Notes: generated from the sequence alone by a model not told the origin. A DNA stretch of 64,000 nt from Azospirillum griseum (GCF_003966125.1 NZ_RXMA01000001.1:395560-459559); one strand, 5' to 3'; counted from the first letter of the stretch, positions 53,249-62,358 are shown. Translations and numbers: made by a program.

Positions 53249-53262
53249 GGCCTGCCAGATGC
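53249..53262. repeat. Right attachment site core
   Basis: GGCCTGCCAGATGC, identical to 38207-38220. Confidence 0.9.
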
Positions 53263-54202
53263 CGGTCACGGCGATGGAGGCGTTTTTCAGCACCAGTTCC
53301 ACCACCTTGTTGGCGGTTTTGATGTCGGGCAGCGCCTTCATCACCGGGGAGCGGCCATAGGTTTCGCCGGGGGCCTTCAGCCAGCGGAAATTGACGAAGG
53401 GCGATTGGGCGAAGCGCCCCTGCGCCAGCCAGGACGGATCGGCCAGACCGCTGTCCAGCACCACGCCCCAGCGGTAGGCCAGACCATCGGGCAGCACCGC
53501 TTCCACCAGCGGGAACCGGCGGTCCGGCTCGTCGGCCCCGCCCCGCTCCACCGCGTCCGGCAGGGCGGCGGCGGGGAAGCGGTGGCGCAGTTGGGCGAGC
53601 GTGGCCTCGCTGCGGCGGAAGGTGGCGTCGAGGCGGCCGTCCGGCCCCTCCTCCAGCACCGCTTCGGCCAGCGGCACGGCGGTGAAGCGCAGGGCCGACT
53701 CACCGCCGGGGGCGGCCTCCTCCATCAGCAGGCAGGCGGTGCCGACGGTGACAAGGTCGAGAAACGCCTGATGCGCCTCCACCGCGAAGTTGGAGCGGTC
53801 GAAATGCGCCTGGACCAGCCCGGCGGCGCGGTCGAGCATCGGGGCGACGCGGTCACGCTCCGCCCCGGTCAGCGCCGGGCCGGGTTGAAAGCCGAACCAG
53901 CGCGACCAGGGCGGCGTCAGTTCCGACAACAGACTGGCGGCGAGCTGCTCCACCGCGTCGGGAGCGGTTCCGTCGAACAGCCGATCGACCCGCCGGTCCC
54001 CCGGCGTGCCGACCCCGCGAAAGGGCTGGCCGTTCGGCAGGGCGTGGTCGTAGCACTCCTGCCAATGGCTTTCCCACACGGTGCGGCGTTCGCGGGCGGC
54101 GCGGTAGCGCTCCAGCAGGCGTTGCGCCTCCTCCCGGTCCGGTTCCGAAGGGGGGTGCGGGTGATCCGGCGGGGCCAGATCGGCCCGGTGGCGGTTGGGC
54201 AT
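53249..54202 (-). pseudogene. Podovirus-like portal protein, 5' part (cut by island)
   Basis: 318 codons of a T7-type head-tail connector: LERYRAARERRTVWESHWQECYDHALPNG, APDAVEQLAASLLSELTPPWSRWFGF and FRWLKAPGETYGRSPVMKALPDIKTANKVVELVLKNA. It ends in GIWQA at the repeat; the hybrid frame then runs on for ten island codons to a stop at 53219. The rest is at 37541-38206. The truncated protein would lack about 40% of its length. It is translated just after the small gene at 54233. Confidence 0.88.
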
Positions 54203-54232
54203 GGCGGAACTCTCCCTCAAACGACCTCTCCC

Positions 54233-54664
54233 TCAAACGCCGTGGGCGGCGCGGGTCAGATGGCGGTGCAATTGCCACGGGGTGACGACAAAGGGCGCGT
54301 GCAGCCCCAGCAGCCGCTTGACCGCCTCCACGCAGGTGAACGGCCCCCAGGGGGCCGGGCGGGTCAACCCGCGCCGCAACGGCGCGGTGTCCACCGTCAG
54401 CCCCTGGTCGCGGTACCAGCCGGGCAGATCGAAGCCCGGCGGCAGATCCAGCACCGCCACGTCGGTGAAGGGGGCGAGCGGATCGACCACCACCCAGCGC
54501 CGCCCGTCGTTCAACAGGGCCAGACAGTGGCGGAAGCCGGGTTTGAGCGGGCGCAACCACCACAAGGGCGACTCCCCCCGGAACACCACCCAGGCGGCCG
54601 GGGCGGTGGCCGGTTCCCCGGGCGCGCGGCGGGGGACCGGGAGTGATGCGGGGGCGTGGCTCAT
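54233..54664 (-). CDS. Unknown phage-cluster protein with conserved Cys and His
   Basis: A 143-residue protein. The pattern FRHCLALLNDGRRWVVVDPLAP and later PFTCVEAVKRLLG resembles papain-like or NlpC-type small proteins, in which a Cys starts a helix and a His sits on a strand, but I cannot confirm the order. Its start overlaps the upstream gene's stop by four bases (ATGA). Role unknown; it precedes the portal. Confidence 0.65.
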   Translation of the reverse strand: MSHAPASLPVPRRAPGEPATAPAAWVVFRGESPLWWLRPLKPGFRHCLALLNDGRRWVVVDPLAPFTDVAVLDLPPGFDLPGWYRDQGLTVDTAPLRRGLTRPAPWGPFTCVEAVKRLLGLHAPFVVTPWQLHRHLTRAAHGV

Positions 54665-55074
54665 CGCACGATGCCCTTGGCCCGCAGCACCGGGGCCAGC
54701 CGGGCGAACGCCTCCCCCCACAGGCTGTGGGCGCGCTGCTCGCGGTGGCGGTCGGGATCGGGCGCGCTGAGGCGGCGGCCGTAATGGGCCAGCACATACA
54801 GATGGTCGCGCAGCAGGGCGCGGCTGCGGTACAGGCGATCCACCGCCCGCATCACGTCCGCCGGTTCGCAGGGGCGCTGCACCGCGCCGCGCCCGGCGGC
54901 CACCCGCGCGCCCGCCGCCTTGGCGTCCTCGGCCTGGACCGACCAGAACCACGCCTCCTCGGCGCTGTTGAAGGGGGTCCCCTCGACGCCAAAGGGATCG
55001 CCCGAACGCACGATCACGCCCGGCGGCGGGTTGGCGGCGGGGCGGCTGGTGGGGACACAATGGGGGATCGCCAT
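54661..55074 (-). CDS. Unknown small phage-cluster protein
   Basis: A 137-residue helical protein: AEEAWFWSVQAEDAKAAGARVAAGRG, RPCEPADVMRAVDRLYRSRALLRDHLYVLAHYGRRL and LWGEAFARLAPVLRAKGIV. Similar proteins occur with phage-derived clusters in alphaproteobacteria, to my recollection, but no function is assigned. AGGAGA precedes ATG 55074. First gene of the portal cluster. Confidence 0.65.
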   Translation of the reverse strand: MAIPHCVPTSRPAANPPPGVIVRSGDPFGVEGTPFNSAEEAWFWSVQAEDAKAAGARVAAGRGAVQRPCEPADVMRAVDRLYRSRALLRDHLYVLAHYGRRLSAPDPDRHREQRAHSLWGEAFARLAPVLRAKGIVR

Positions 55075-55307
55075 GCTCGTCTCCTGTCGGACGGACGGGT
55101 GGAGCGGGGGGCGGTCCGCAGGCGGTCCCGCGTGGGGAACACCCAAGCTTTGTTTCCCAACCGCACCCCACCCCACCCGCCGTCACGGGTTTTTTCCCGG
55201 TGGGGTGGTGTTTGTGTTTTCTTTTTGTTTCTATTACGGGGTGCGGTCAATGATTTTATGAAAAAGTTCCTAGGGACGGTGCGGCGGGATTATGTGATTA
55301 TCGTCCC

Positions 55308-55940
55308 ATGCTGAAACACACGGACATCTGGCGGGCCATTGATCGCCTCGCGGCGCAAAGCGGCCTCTCCGCGTCGGGCCTGGCGCGCCGCGCCGGATTG
55401 GATCCGACCACCTTCAACAAGAGCAAACGGACGACCGGCGACGGCAAGCTGCGCTGGCCCTCGACCGAAAGCATCTCCAAGGTGCTGGACGCGACCAGTG
55501 TGTCGCTGACCGATTTCGTCTCGCTGATCGGGGATACCGCCGGACCCGGCGCGTTCCAGCGGGTTCCGGTCATCGGCTACGCCCAGGCGGGCAACGCCGG
55601 GTACTTCGACGACGCCGGGTTCCCGGTCGGCACCGGCTGGGACGAGCTGCTGTTCCCCAGCCTGGGCGATCCGCAGGCCTACGCGCTGGAAATCGCCGGC
55701 GACAGCATGGAACCGGTCTACCGCGACGGCGACACCATCATCGTGTCGCCCGCCGCCCAAATCCGCCGCAACGACCGCGTCGTCGTGCGCACGCGCGGCG
55801 GCGAGGTGATGGCCAAGCAGTTGGTCCGCGAAACCGCGACCCGCATCGAACTTCTGTCGATCAACCGCGCCCACCCCGACCGCAGCATCCCGCGCGGCGA
55901 GGTTGCGTGGATGGCCCGCATCATCTGGGCCAGCCAGTGA
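55308..55940 (+). CDS. S24-family (LexA/CI-like) repressor
   Basis: A 210-residue regulator. The N-terminal helix-turn-helix (LAAQSGLSASGLARRAGLDPTTFNKSKR) is followed by a peptidase S24 domain: a possible cleavage Ala-Gly in YAQAGN, the catalytic Ser in GDSMEPVYRDGD and the catalytic Lys in VMAKQLVR. RecA-stimulated self-cleavage would link it to DNA damage. It is divergent from the phage-derived cluster, so it could repress that cluster; similar proteins also occur as core alphaproteobacterial regulators. Confidence 0.9.
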   Translation: MLKHTDIWRAIDRLAAQSGLSASGLARRAGLDPTTFNKSKRTTGDGKLRWPSTESISKVLDATSVSLTDFVSLIGDTAGPGAFQRVPVIGYAQAGNAGYFDDAGFPVGTGWDELLFPSLGDPQAYALEIAGDSMEPVYRDGDTIIVSPAAQIRRNDRVVVRTRGGEVMAKQLVRETATRIELLSINRAHPDRSIPRGEVAWMARIIWASQ

Positions 55941-56189
55941 GCATCACAGGGTGAGGACCATCGCAGGGTGAGCGCCGCCATCGGAGCAGCCGCTCCGGCG
56001 ACCTCAATGTCTATGGTTTTAGGGTAAATTTCCTTGATTGGGCTGCGTGGTGGCGCGATGCTGCCGCCATGCCGCGCTCTGATCCCCCCGCCTGCCGCTT
56101 CGCGCCTGCCCATCCGACGGGTGGCTCGCCCGGCTGTGCGCCGCGCTGGCGCATCACCGGGCGGTGGCCCTGCGGTTGCGCCAGGCGGA
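55941..56189. other. Intergenic region after the S24 regulator
   Basis: About 250 bases between convergent genes. No gene or clear terminator can be supported. Confidence 0.4.
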
Positions 56190-57038
56190 TTAACGGAACG
56201 CGTATTCCCAATAGAGCGCGCGGGCGCGGGCAAACAGCGGACCCGGCGCGAAGACGCGATCCTCCACCTTCGTCACCGGCACGCATTTGGCGTGGTTGCC
56301 GGTGGAAAACACCTCGTCGGCGTTCAGCACGTCGGCGGGGGTCAAGGTCACTTCCTCCACCGTCACGCCGTCGGCGCGCAGCAGGGCGATGATGCGCTGG
56401 CGGGTGATGCCGTTCAGGAAACAGCCGTTGGGAACCGGCGTGCGCACCACCCCATCCTTGGCGATGAACAGGTTGGCGGTGGCGAATTCGGCGACGTTGC
56501 CGATGGCGTCCAGCATGATGGCGTTCTGGAAGCCGCGCTTGCGCGCCTCGGTCAGCGCCAGACCGGCGTTCGGGTAGAGACAGGCGGCCTTGGCCTCGGT
56601 CGGGGCCATGCTGGGGATCGGGCGGCGGCGGCTGGACAGACAGGCGGCGAAGCCGGTCGGCTTGGGCATCGGATCCTCATAGATCGACAGCACAAAGCGC
56701 GTGGTCGCCGGATCGGGCGAGACAAAGCCCTCCTCCGCGAAGAACATCGGGCGGATGTACAGCTCCGCGTCGGGGCCGAAGCGGCGGATGCCGTCCCAGC
56801 ACAATTCCTCGATCTCCCCCGCCGTGACCATCGGGGCCAGCCCCATCACCAGGGCGGAGCGGATGGCGCGTTCGCAATGCAGCCCCAGATCGGGGGCGAC
56901 GCCCTGGAAGGCGCGCGCGCCGTCGAACACCACCGACGACAGCCACAGGGCGTGCGACAGCGGCCCGACGATGGGGGGATTGCCCTCCAGCCATTCGCCC
57001 TGCACCCAACTCCACGCCTGCCCCGTCGTTCCACCCAT
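56190..57038 (-). CDS. Branched-chain aminotransferase family protein (class IV)
   Basis: A 282-residue PLP fold-type IV aminotransferase. PFAM pattern: WVQGEWLEG, SVVFDGARAFQG, a catalytic Lys in TEAKAACLYPNAGLALTEA, EFATANLFIAKDG, PNGCFLNGITRQRII and EVFSTGNHAKCVPV. It is slightly shorter than E. coli IlvE (about 308). IlvE is most likely; D-amino acid or aminodeoxychorismate enzymes are related. GGAAGGA lies before ATG 57038. Confidence 0.9.
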   Translation of the reverse strand: MGGTTGQAWSWVQGEWLEGNPPIVGPLSHALWLSSVVFDGARAFQGVAPDLGLHCERAIRSALVMGLAPMVTAGEIEELCWDGIRRFGPDAELYIRPMFFAEEGFVSPDPATTRFVLSIYEDPMPKPTGFAACLSSRRRPIPSMAPTEAKAACLYPNAGLALTEARKRGFQNAIMLDAIGNVAEFATANLFIAKDGVVRTPVPNGCFLNGITRQRIIALLRADGVTVEEVTLTPADVLNADEVFSTGNHAKCVPVTKVEDRVFAPGPLFARARALYWEYAFR

Positions 57039-57124
57039 GATCGTTGTCCTTCCTGGGATCCAAAATTGCCTGTTCGTTGAGCATACCCGCTCACCGCGTC
57101 GGGTCAACCGGCCCCATCACGTCC

Positions 57125-57202
57125 AAAAACAAACGGGACGCTCCTTGCGGAGCGCCCCATCAGGCCCAAAAAGAAACGAGGCGCTCCTTGCGAAGCGCCT
57201 CG
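57125..57202 (-). terminator. Two tandem terminators of the sdh operon
   Basis: On the minus strand, the first hairpin (57177-57202) has arms CGAGGCGCT(T) / (A)GGAGCGCCTCG followed by TTTCTTTTT. The second (about 57134-57158) has GGGGCGCTCC / GGAGCGTCCC followed by GTTTGTTTTT. Both share the CGCAAGGAGCG loop region, so one may derive from the other. Confidence 0.88.
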
Positions 57203-57237
57203 TCGGGGTCACGGACCAGCGTCGCGGATCGGGTGGA

Positions 57238-58014
57238 TCAGCGGCGGGCCACCATCAGCTTCTTGATCTCGGCGATGGCCTTGGCGGGGTTCAGACCCTT
57301 CGGGCACGCCTTGGTGCAGTTCATGATGGTGTGGCAACGGTACAGGCGGAACGGATCCTCAAGGTTGTCGAGGCGCTCGCCCGTCATTTCGTCGCGGCTG
57401 TCGGCGATCCAGCGGTAGGCTTGCAGGAGGATCGACGGGCCGAGGTAACGGTCGCCGTTCCACCAATAGCTGGGGCAGGAGGTCGAGCAGCAGAAGCACA
57501 GGATGCACTCGTACAGACCGTCCAGCTTGGCGCGGTCTTCCGGCGATTGCAGACGCTCGCGGCTCGGGGCCGGGGACTGCGTTTGCAGCCACGGCTTGAT
57601 CGAGGCCAACTGGGCGTAGATGTGCTTCAGGTCGGGCACGAGATCCTTGACCACCGGCATGTGCGGCAGCGGGTAGATCGCGACGTCGCCCTTCACATCC
57701 TCGATGGCCTTCAGGCAGGCCAGCGTGTTCGTGCCGTCGATGTTCATCGCGCACGACCCGCAGATGCCTTCACGGCAGGAGCGGCGGAAGGTCAGCGTGC
57801 TGTCGACCTGGTTCTTGATGTAGATGATCGCGTCGAGGATCATCGGCCCGAACTTGTCGAGGTCGACGATGTAGGTGTCGACGCGCGGGTTCTGGCCGTC
57901 GTCCGGGCTCCAGCGGTAGATCTTGAAGCTCTTCGCCCGCTTGGCGCCGTTCGCGACGTTGATGGTCTTGCCGACACCGACCTTGGAGTTGGCGGGCAGG
58001 TTGAATTCAACCAT
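57238..58014 (-). CDS. sdhB: Succinate dehydrogenase iron-sulfur subunit
   Basis: A 258-residue subunit of complex II. The N-terminal ferredoxin domain binds 2Fe-2S via [13 protein letters not shown] and LACL. The C-terminal domain binds 4Fe-4S and 3Fe-4S via [16 protein letters not shown] and [17 protein letters not shown]. It passes electrons from SdhA to ubiquinone. AAGGAT precedes ATG 58014. Last gene of sdhCDAB. Confidence 0.97.
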   Translation of the reverse strand: MVEFNLPANSKVGVGKTINVANGAKRAKSFKIYRWSPDDGQNPRVDTYIVDLDKFGPMILDAIIYIKNQVDSTLTFRRSCREGICGSCAMNIDGTNTLACLKAIEDVKGDVAIYPLPHMPVVKDLVPDLKHIYAQLASIKPWLQTQSPAPSRERLQSPEDRAKLDGLYECILCFCCSTSCPSYWWNGDRYLGPSILLQAYRWIADSRDEMTGERLDNLEDPFRLYRCHTIMNCTKACPKGLNPAKAIAEIKKLMVARR

Positions 58015-58040
58015 GGTTGCTATCCTTGCCGATGCGGGGC

Positions 58041-59825
58041 TTAGTAGACGCGGGCCTTGGGCGGGAACACCTGGACCTCGTCGGTCAGGGTGTAGAGGTG
58101 GACCGGACGATAATCGATCTTCGTCTGGCCGCCTTCTTCCACCCAAATCGCCGTGTGCTTCATCCAATCCTCGTCGTCGCGGTTCGGGTAATCCTCACGC
58201 GCGTGCGCACCACGGCTTTCCGGGCGGTTTTCCGCCGAATGCAGGGTGGCGACGGCCTGGAACAGCAGGTTGTCCAGTTCCAACGCCTCGACCAGATCGG
58301 AATTCCACACCAGCGAGCGGTCGCTGATGGAAATGTCGTTCTTCTTGGCGAAGATGGCGTCGATCTTCTTCACGCCTTCGCTCAGCACGTCGCCGGTGCG
58401 GAAGACGGCGCAGTTGTTCTGCATCGTCCGCTGCATTTCCAGGCGCAGGTCGGCCGACTTGATCGACCCCTTGGCGTTGCGGATGCGGTCGAAACGCTCC
58501 AGGGCGGCGTCGGCGCTGTCGGCCTTGACCGACACCGACTTGCCCGGCGTGACGATTTCCGCCGCGCGGATGGCCGCCGCACGGCCGAACACCACCAGAT
58601 CCAGCAGCGAGTTCGAGCCGAGGCGGTTCGCGCCATGGACCGACACGCAGGCCGCTTCGCCGATCGCCATCAGGCCGGGCACGACCTGATCGGGGTTTTC
58701 GGCGGTGGGCGAGACCACTTCGCAGCGGAAGTTGGTGGGGATGCCGCCCATGTTGTAGTGGACGGTCGGCAGAACCGGGATCGGCTCCTTGGTCACGTCC
58801 ACACCCGCGAAGATCTTGGCCGTCTCGGCGATGCCGGGCAGGCGCTGGTGGATGATCTCGGGCGGCAGATGCTCCAGGTGCAGATGGATGTGGTCCTTGT
58901 GCTCACCCACGCCGCGCCCTTCGCGAATCTCGATGGTCATCGAGCGGGACACGACGTCGCGCGAGGCCAGATCCTTGGCCGACGGCGCGTAACGCTCCAT
59001 GAAGCGTTCGCCGTTGGAGTTGGTCAGATAGCCGCCCTCGCCGCGCACGCCCTCGGTGATGAGGCAGCCGGAGCCGTAGATGCCGGTCGGGTGGAACTGC
59101 ACGAACTCCATGTCCTGCATCGGCAGGCCGGCGCGCAGCACCATGCCGCCGCCGTCGCCCGTGCAGGTGTGGGCCGAGGTCGCCGAGAAATACGCGCGGC
59201 CATAGCCGCCGGTCGCCAGAACGACGAGCTGGCCACGGAAGCGGTGGATGGTGCCGTCGTCCAGGTTCCAGGCGAGCACGCCCTTGCAGACGCCGTCTTC
59301 CATGATGAGGTCGAGCGCGAAATACTCGACGAAGAATTCGGCCTCATGCTTCAGCGACTGCTGATAGAGCGTGTGCAGCATGGCGTGGCCGGTGCGGTCG
59401 GCGGCCGCACAGGTGCGATAGGCCTGGGTCTTGCCGTACTGCGCGGTCATGCCGCCGAAGGCGCGCTGGTAGATCTTGCCTTCCGGGGTGCGCGAGAACG
59501 GCACGCCGTAATGCTCCAGCTCGATGATCGCCGGAATGGCCTCGCGGCACATGTACTCGATGGCGTCCTGGTCGCCCAGCCAGTCCGACCCCTTCACGGT
59601 GTCGTACATGTGGTAGCGCCAATCGTCCTCGCCCATGTTACCGAGCGCCGCCGAGATGCCGCCCTGGGCGGCAACGGTGTGGCTGCGCGTGGGGAACACC
59701 TTGGTGATGCAGGCGGTCTTCAGCCCCTTTTCGGCCATGCCGAAGGTGGCGCGCAGACCGGCCCCGCCGGCGCCGACGACGACGACGTCATAGGTGTGAT
59801 CGATGATCTGATAGGCGGTCGCCAT
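58041..59825 (-). CDS. sdhA: Succinate dehydrogenase flavoprotein subunit
   Basis: A 594-residue catalytic subunit oxidising succinate to fumarate. FAD-binding [12 protein letters not shown] is at the N-terminus, the covalent FAD histidine in [13 protein letters not shown], and active-site regions in [11 protein letters not shown] and [16 protein letters not shown]. The C-terminus KTKIDYRPV is family-typical (here QTKIDYRPV). It lies five bases after sdhD. Confidence 0.98.
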   Translation of the reverse strand: MATAYQIIDHTYDVVVVGAGGAGLRATFGMAEKGLKTACITKVFPTRSHTVAAQGGISAALGNMGEDDWRYHMYDTVKGSDWLGDQDAIEYMCREAIPAIIELEHYGVPFSRTPEGKIYQRAFGGMTAQYGKTQAYRTCAAADRTGHAMLHTLYQQSLKHEAEFFVEYFALDLIMEDGVCKGVLAWNLDDGTIHRFRGQLVVLATGGYGRAYFSATSAHTCTGDGGGMVLRAGLPMQDMEFVQFHPTGIYGSGCLITEGVRGEGGYLTNSNGERFMERYAPSAKDLASRDVVSRSMTIEIREGRGVGEHKDHIHLHLEHLPPEIIHQRLPGIAETAKIFAGVDVTKEPIPVLPTVHYNMGGIPTNFRCEVVSPTAENPDQVVPGLMAIGEAACVSVHGANRLGSNSLLDLVVFGRAAAIRAAEIVTPGKSVSVKADSADAALERFDRIRNAKGSIKSADLRLEMQRTMQNNCAVFRTGDVLSEGVKKIDAIFAKKNDISISDRSLVWNSDLVEALELDNLLFQAVATLHSAENRPESRGAHAREDYPNRDDEDWMKHTAIWVEEGGQTKIDYRPVHLYTLTDEVQVFPPKARVY

Positions 59826-59830
59826 GGTCG

Positions 59831-60226
59831 TCAGGCTCCGATGAAAATCTTGGCGACGGCGAGCACGCAGGCCGCCGCGAGCGCGAAGGACAGGAACTTG
59901 ACGGCGATCAGCAGCGCCAGCTTCTGCCATTCAACGTGGACGTAATCCTCGATCACCACCTGCAGGCCCGCATGGGCGTGGTGGAAGGTGACGACGGCGG
60001 TCAGGATCATCATCACCGCCGAGAAGGGCGACTTCATCCAGGCGTGGAAAGCCGTGTAGTCGGCCCCCAGATGGCGGATGACGCCGAAGACGAACCAGAT
60101 GGTCAGCGGGACCAGCGCCATGGCGGACAGGCGCTGCCCCCACCAATGCTCCGTACCATCCTTGGCCGAACCGAGGCCGCGCGCGCGGGCCAGCGGCGAA
60201 CGCAGATCCGAGGTGTTGGACGCCAT
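59831..60226 (-). CDS. sdhD: Succinate dehydrogenase membrane anchor subunit
   Basis: A 131-residue membrane subunit with three helices (about residues 35-55, 62-85, 100-125). Conserved residues: [18 protein letters not shown] and [16 protein letters not shown], which holds the haem-ligand and quinone-site histidines. It sits 11 bases after sdhC. Confidence 0.95.
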   Translation of the reverse strand: MASNTSDLRSPLARARGLGSAKDGTEHWWGQRLSAMALVPLTIWFVFGVIRHLGADYTAFHAWMKSPFSAVMMILTAVVTFHHAHAGLQVVIEDYVHVEWQKLALLIAVKFLSFALAAACVLAVAKIFIGA

Positions 60227-60237
60227 GCTCTCTCTCC

Positions 60238-60627
60238 TCACCACACGGCCAGGCCGACGATCCACGTCAGCACGGTGAGCGCGGCAGCCGCACCCAGAAC
60301 GATCCGGTTGTTGCGGTCAGCGTCCGACAGCTCGAACGACTTGCCGGCATCCCACACCAGGTGACGGATGCCGTTGCACAGGTGGTAGTAGAGCGCGGCC
60401 GACCAGCCGAACATCAGCAGCAGGCCAAAGCCTGAACCGATGAAGCCCTGCGCGCGCGCAAAGGCTTCGGGGCTGACGGCGGCGGCCACCAGCCACCAGG
60501 TCAGGAGAAGGGTGCCCACGGCCAGCCCCACGCCCGTGATGCGGTGCGTGATGGACAGGATCGCGGTCAACGGGAGTTTGTAGACCTGAAGATGCGGGGA
60601 GAGCGGCCGACCGCTGCCGTTTGCCAT
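60238..60627 (-). CDS. sdhC: Succinate dehydrogenase cytochrome b556 subunit
   Basis: A 129-residue membrane subunit with three helices. RPLSPHLQVYKLPLTAILSITHRITGV is the family signature; the haem b histidine is in YYHLCNGIRHLVWD. First gene of the operon, with AGAGGA before ATG 60627. The promoter must lie in the roughly 280-base gap upstream. Confidence 0.95.
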   Translation of the reverse strand: MANGSGRPLSPHLQVYKLPLTAILSITHRITGVGLAVGTLLLTWWLVAAAVSPEAFARAQGFIGSGFGLLLMFGWSAALYYHLCNGIRHLVWDAGKSFELSDADRNNRIVLGAAAALTVLTWIVGLAVW

Positions 60628-60910
60628 TGCGTCGTCCTCTGTTCGGCGGCCGATCGCGGCGGAACATGACGAGTGCCGCGACGGCTGGGTGGTGCGTGCC
60701 CTGGGATGGAACGGTTTTCCGCTCCGATTGGTTGGCGCATTGAATTACGCTCACGCAGCATCCGAGTCAACGGCGCGGCCCGTGCAAAAGCCGACGGTGT
60801 GACGTTTTTGGCGCGGTGCGGGAAGTGGCTGAAAAGAAACGGCGTCCGCGTCTCGTGGTATTACCATCGAACCGGCGCGGGCGAAACCTGCGCGCGGTTC
60901 TTTCGCGCGC

Positions 60911-61174
60911 TTACTTGTCGAACCGCCGCACGTTCTCGACCATCATCGAGTACATCTGGGTGATGAGTTCCGCCGGGCGCAACCGACCAAAGGGGATGTT
61001 CTCCTTGGCCCATTCCACCAACCCTTCCGGCGGCTTCACCGGGGCCACCTCGTACCCCGCCTTTTTCAGCGCGGTGGTCACGGCCTTGGCCTGCTTGGCG
61101 TAGTCCTCGTTGAAAAAGGACTTGTCGGCGTCCTTGATCGCCTTGGCGATGAGATCTTCGATGGTCGTCGTCAT
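60911..61174 (-). CDS. Small conserved protein (87 aa)
   Basis: An 87-residue soluble protein: MTTTIEDLIAKAIKDADKSFFNEDYAKQAKAVTTALKKAGYEV and ELITQMYSMMVENVRRFDK. It looks like a small conserved alphaproteobacterial hypothetical. Function unknown. It lies between the sdh operon and the IS element, with about 280 bases separating it from sdhC. Confidence 0.72.
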   Translation of the reverse strand: MTTTIEDLIAKAIKDADKSFFNEDYAKQAKAVTTALKKAGYEVAPVKPPEGLVEWAKENIPFGRLRPAELITQMYSMMVENVRRFDK

Positions 61175-61419
61175 GGCGCGGGCGCGGCTGGCTTCGGTTG
61201 GCTTGGTGAAGGAATGGTTAGCGCATCATGTCAGGGTGCGCGGGCGCTGGCAATCGCGCGTGGATGGGTCCTTGCGCCCGGCCGCCTGTCGCTGTGCGAT
61301 GCGCGGTCATCCGGTGATTTGCCACCACCGTCGGCCATCCGGTGCGCGGACAACGGGTCACAACCCCAAAAAGAAGGCGTTTATATACTTTAAAAACCCA
61401 CGGTACCAGGGTAAGGTAG

Positions 61420-61446
61420 GGACATAGAGGAAATGCCCCTATGTCC
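61420..61446 (+). promoter_or_regulatory. Hairpin over the transposase start codon
   Basis: GGACATAG (61420-61427) pairs with CTATGTCC (61439-61446). The second arm contains the ATG of the transposase, and the loop holds AGGAAA. The mRNA hairpin could limit transposase translation. Confidence 0.55.
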
Positions 61447-62358
61447 GTCCTGTCCGCCCCGTACTTCCACGACGAAGAAGCCGCTTACGCGAAGCTGGAG
61501 AGCATCGTTTGGCCGAACGGCCCGGTGTGCCCGCACTGCGGCGGCTACGAGCGGATCGGCAAGCTAGCGGGCAGCGCTACCCGCATCGGCGTCCACAAGT
61601 GCTACCAGTGCCGCAAGCAGTTCACGGTGAAGGTCGGCACGGTCTTCGAGTCCAGCCACGTTCCGCTCTACAAGTGGTTCCAGGCTTGCTATCTGCTGTG
61701 CTCCTCCAAGAAGGGCATCAGCTCCCACCAGCTCCACCGCGTGCTGGATGTGACCTACAAGACGGCTTGGTTCATGACGCACCGTGTCCGCGAGGCGATG
61801 CGCACGCTGGGCTTCGACCCGATGGGCGGCGAGGGTGAGACGGTCGAGGTTGACGAGACGTTCATCGGCATCGACCGCACCGTAAAGCCCAAGGGCGAGA
61901 AGAAAAGCCGTGGCTATGCCCACAAGCACAAGGTGCTGGCGCTGGTGGACCGGAAGACTGGCCGCGCCCGGTCTATGGTGGTGGACAGCCTGAAGGCAAA
62001 GGATCTCACCCCGATCCTGCGCGAGAACATCGCCAAGGAGAGCAGGGTGTGCACCGACAAAGCCGACCAATACGTCCATCTGGGCAACGAGTTCGCCGCC
62101 CATCGCGTGGTGCGCCACGGTCAGGGCGAGTACGGTCGTGGCCCGATCCACACGAATACGATTGAAGGCTTCTTCAGCATCTTCAAGCGCGGGATGAAGG
62201 GCGTGTACCAGCACTGCGCCAAGAAGCATCTGCACCGCTATCTGGCGGAATTCGATTTTCGCTACAACAATCGTGGTATAGATGATCTTACCCGTACGGG
62301 AGATGCACTGACCGGAATCTCCGGGAAACGACTGACCTATCGGCGGGTTGGTGTCTGA
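61441..62358 (+). CDS. IS1595-family transposase
   Basis: A 305-residue transposase. The N-terminal zinc ribbon has CPHCGG and CYQCRKQF (PF12760-type). The DDE catalytic domain (ISXO2-type) has Asp in VEVDETFIG, Asp in VCTDKADQY and Asn/His-Glu region in HTNTIEGFFSIFKRGMKGVYQH. The C-terminus FDFRYNNRG is typical of the family. It appears intact. Confidence 0.95.
   Translation: MSVLSAPYFHDEEAAYAKLESIVWPNGPVCPHCGGYERIGKLAGSATRIGVHKCYQCRKQFTVKVGTVFESSHVPLYKWFQACYLLCSSKKGISSHQLHRVLDVTYKTAWFMTHRVREAMRTLGFDPMGGEGETVEVDETFIGIDRTVKPKGEKKSRGYAHKHKVLALVDRKTGRARSMVVDSLKAKDLTPILRENIAKESRVCTDKADQYVHLGNEFAAHRVVRHGQGEYGRGPIHTNTIEGFFSIFKRGMKGVYQHCAKKHLHRYLAEFDFRYNNRGIDDLTRTGDALTGISGKRLTYRRVGV

Larger units (their letters stand above)
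38207..53262. mobile_element. 15-kb capsid-forming satellite-like island (cf-PICI-like)
   Basis: The island is bounded by the direct repeat GGCCTGCCAGATGC at 38207-38220 and 53249-53262. It has an integrase at the right end, regulators, replication-type genes, an HK97-type head and packaging set (portal, protease-capsid, connectors, HNH, TerS, TerL) and cargo at the left end. Tail, tail-fibre and lysis genes are absent. Capsid-forming phage-inducible islands have this composition: they make their own small heads and borrow helper-phage tails. An HK97-type prophage that lost its tail genes is the alternative. Confidence 0.8.
36430..55074 (-). mobile_element. Podovirus-like gene cluster interrupted by an island
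   Basis: Five minus-strand genes read in order from 55074 down to 36430 with tiny gaps or overlaps: two small conserved proteins, portal, Bbp19-like and scaffold-like. The portal gene is split by the island at 38207-53262. No capsid, terminase, tail or lysis gene of this phage lies in the window, so the cluster is either a prophage remnant or a domesticated set. The S24 regulator upstream may belong to it. Confidence 0.65.

Noticed and set aside
55950-56189. Short plus-strand frame between the S24 regulator and the aminotransferase
   Set aside because: One frame gives a helix-like peptide, but it has no start codon after its upstream stop and no other support.
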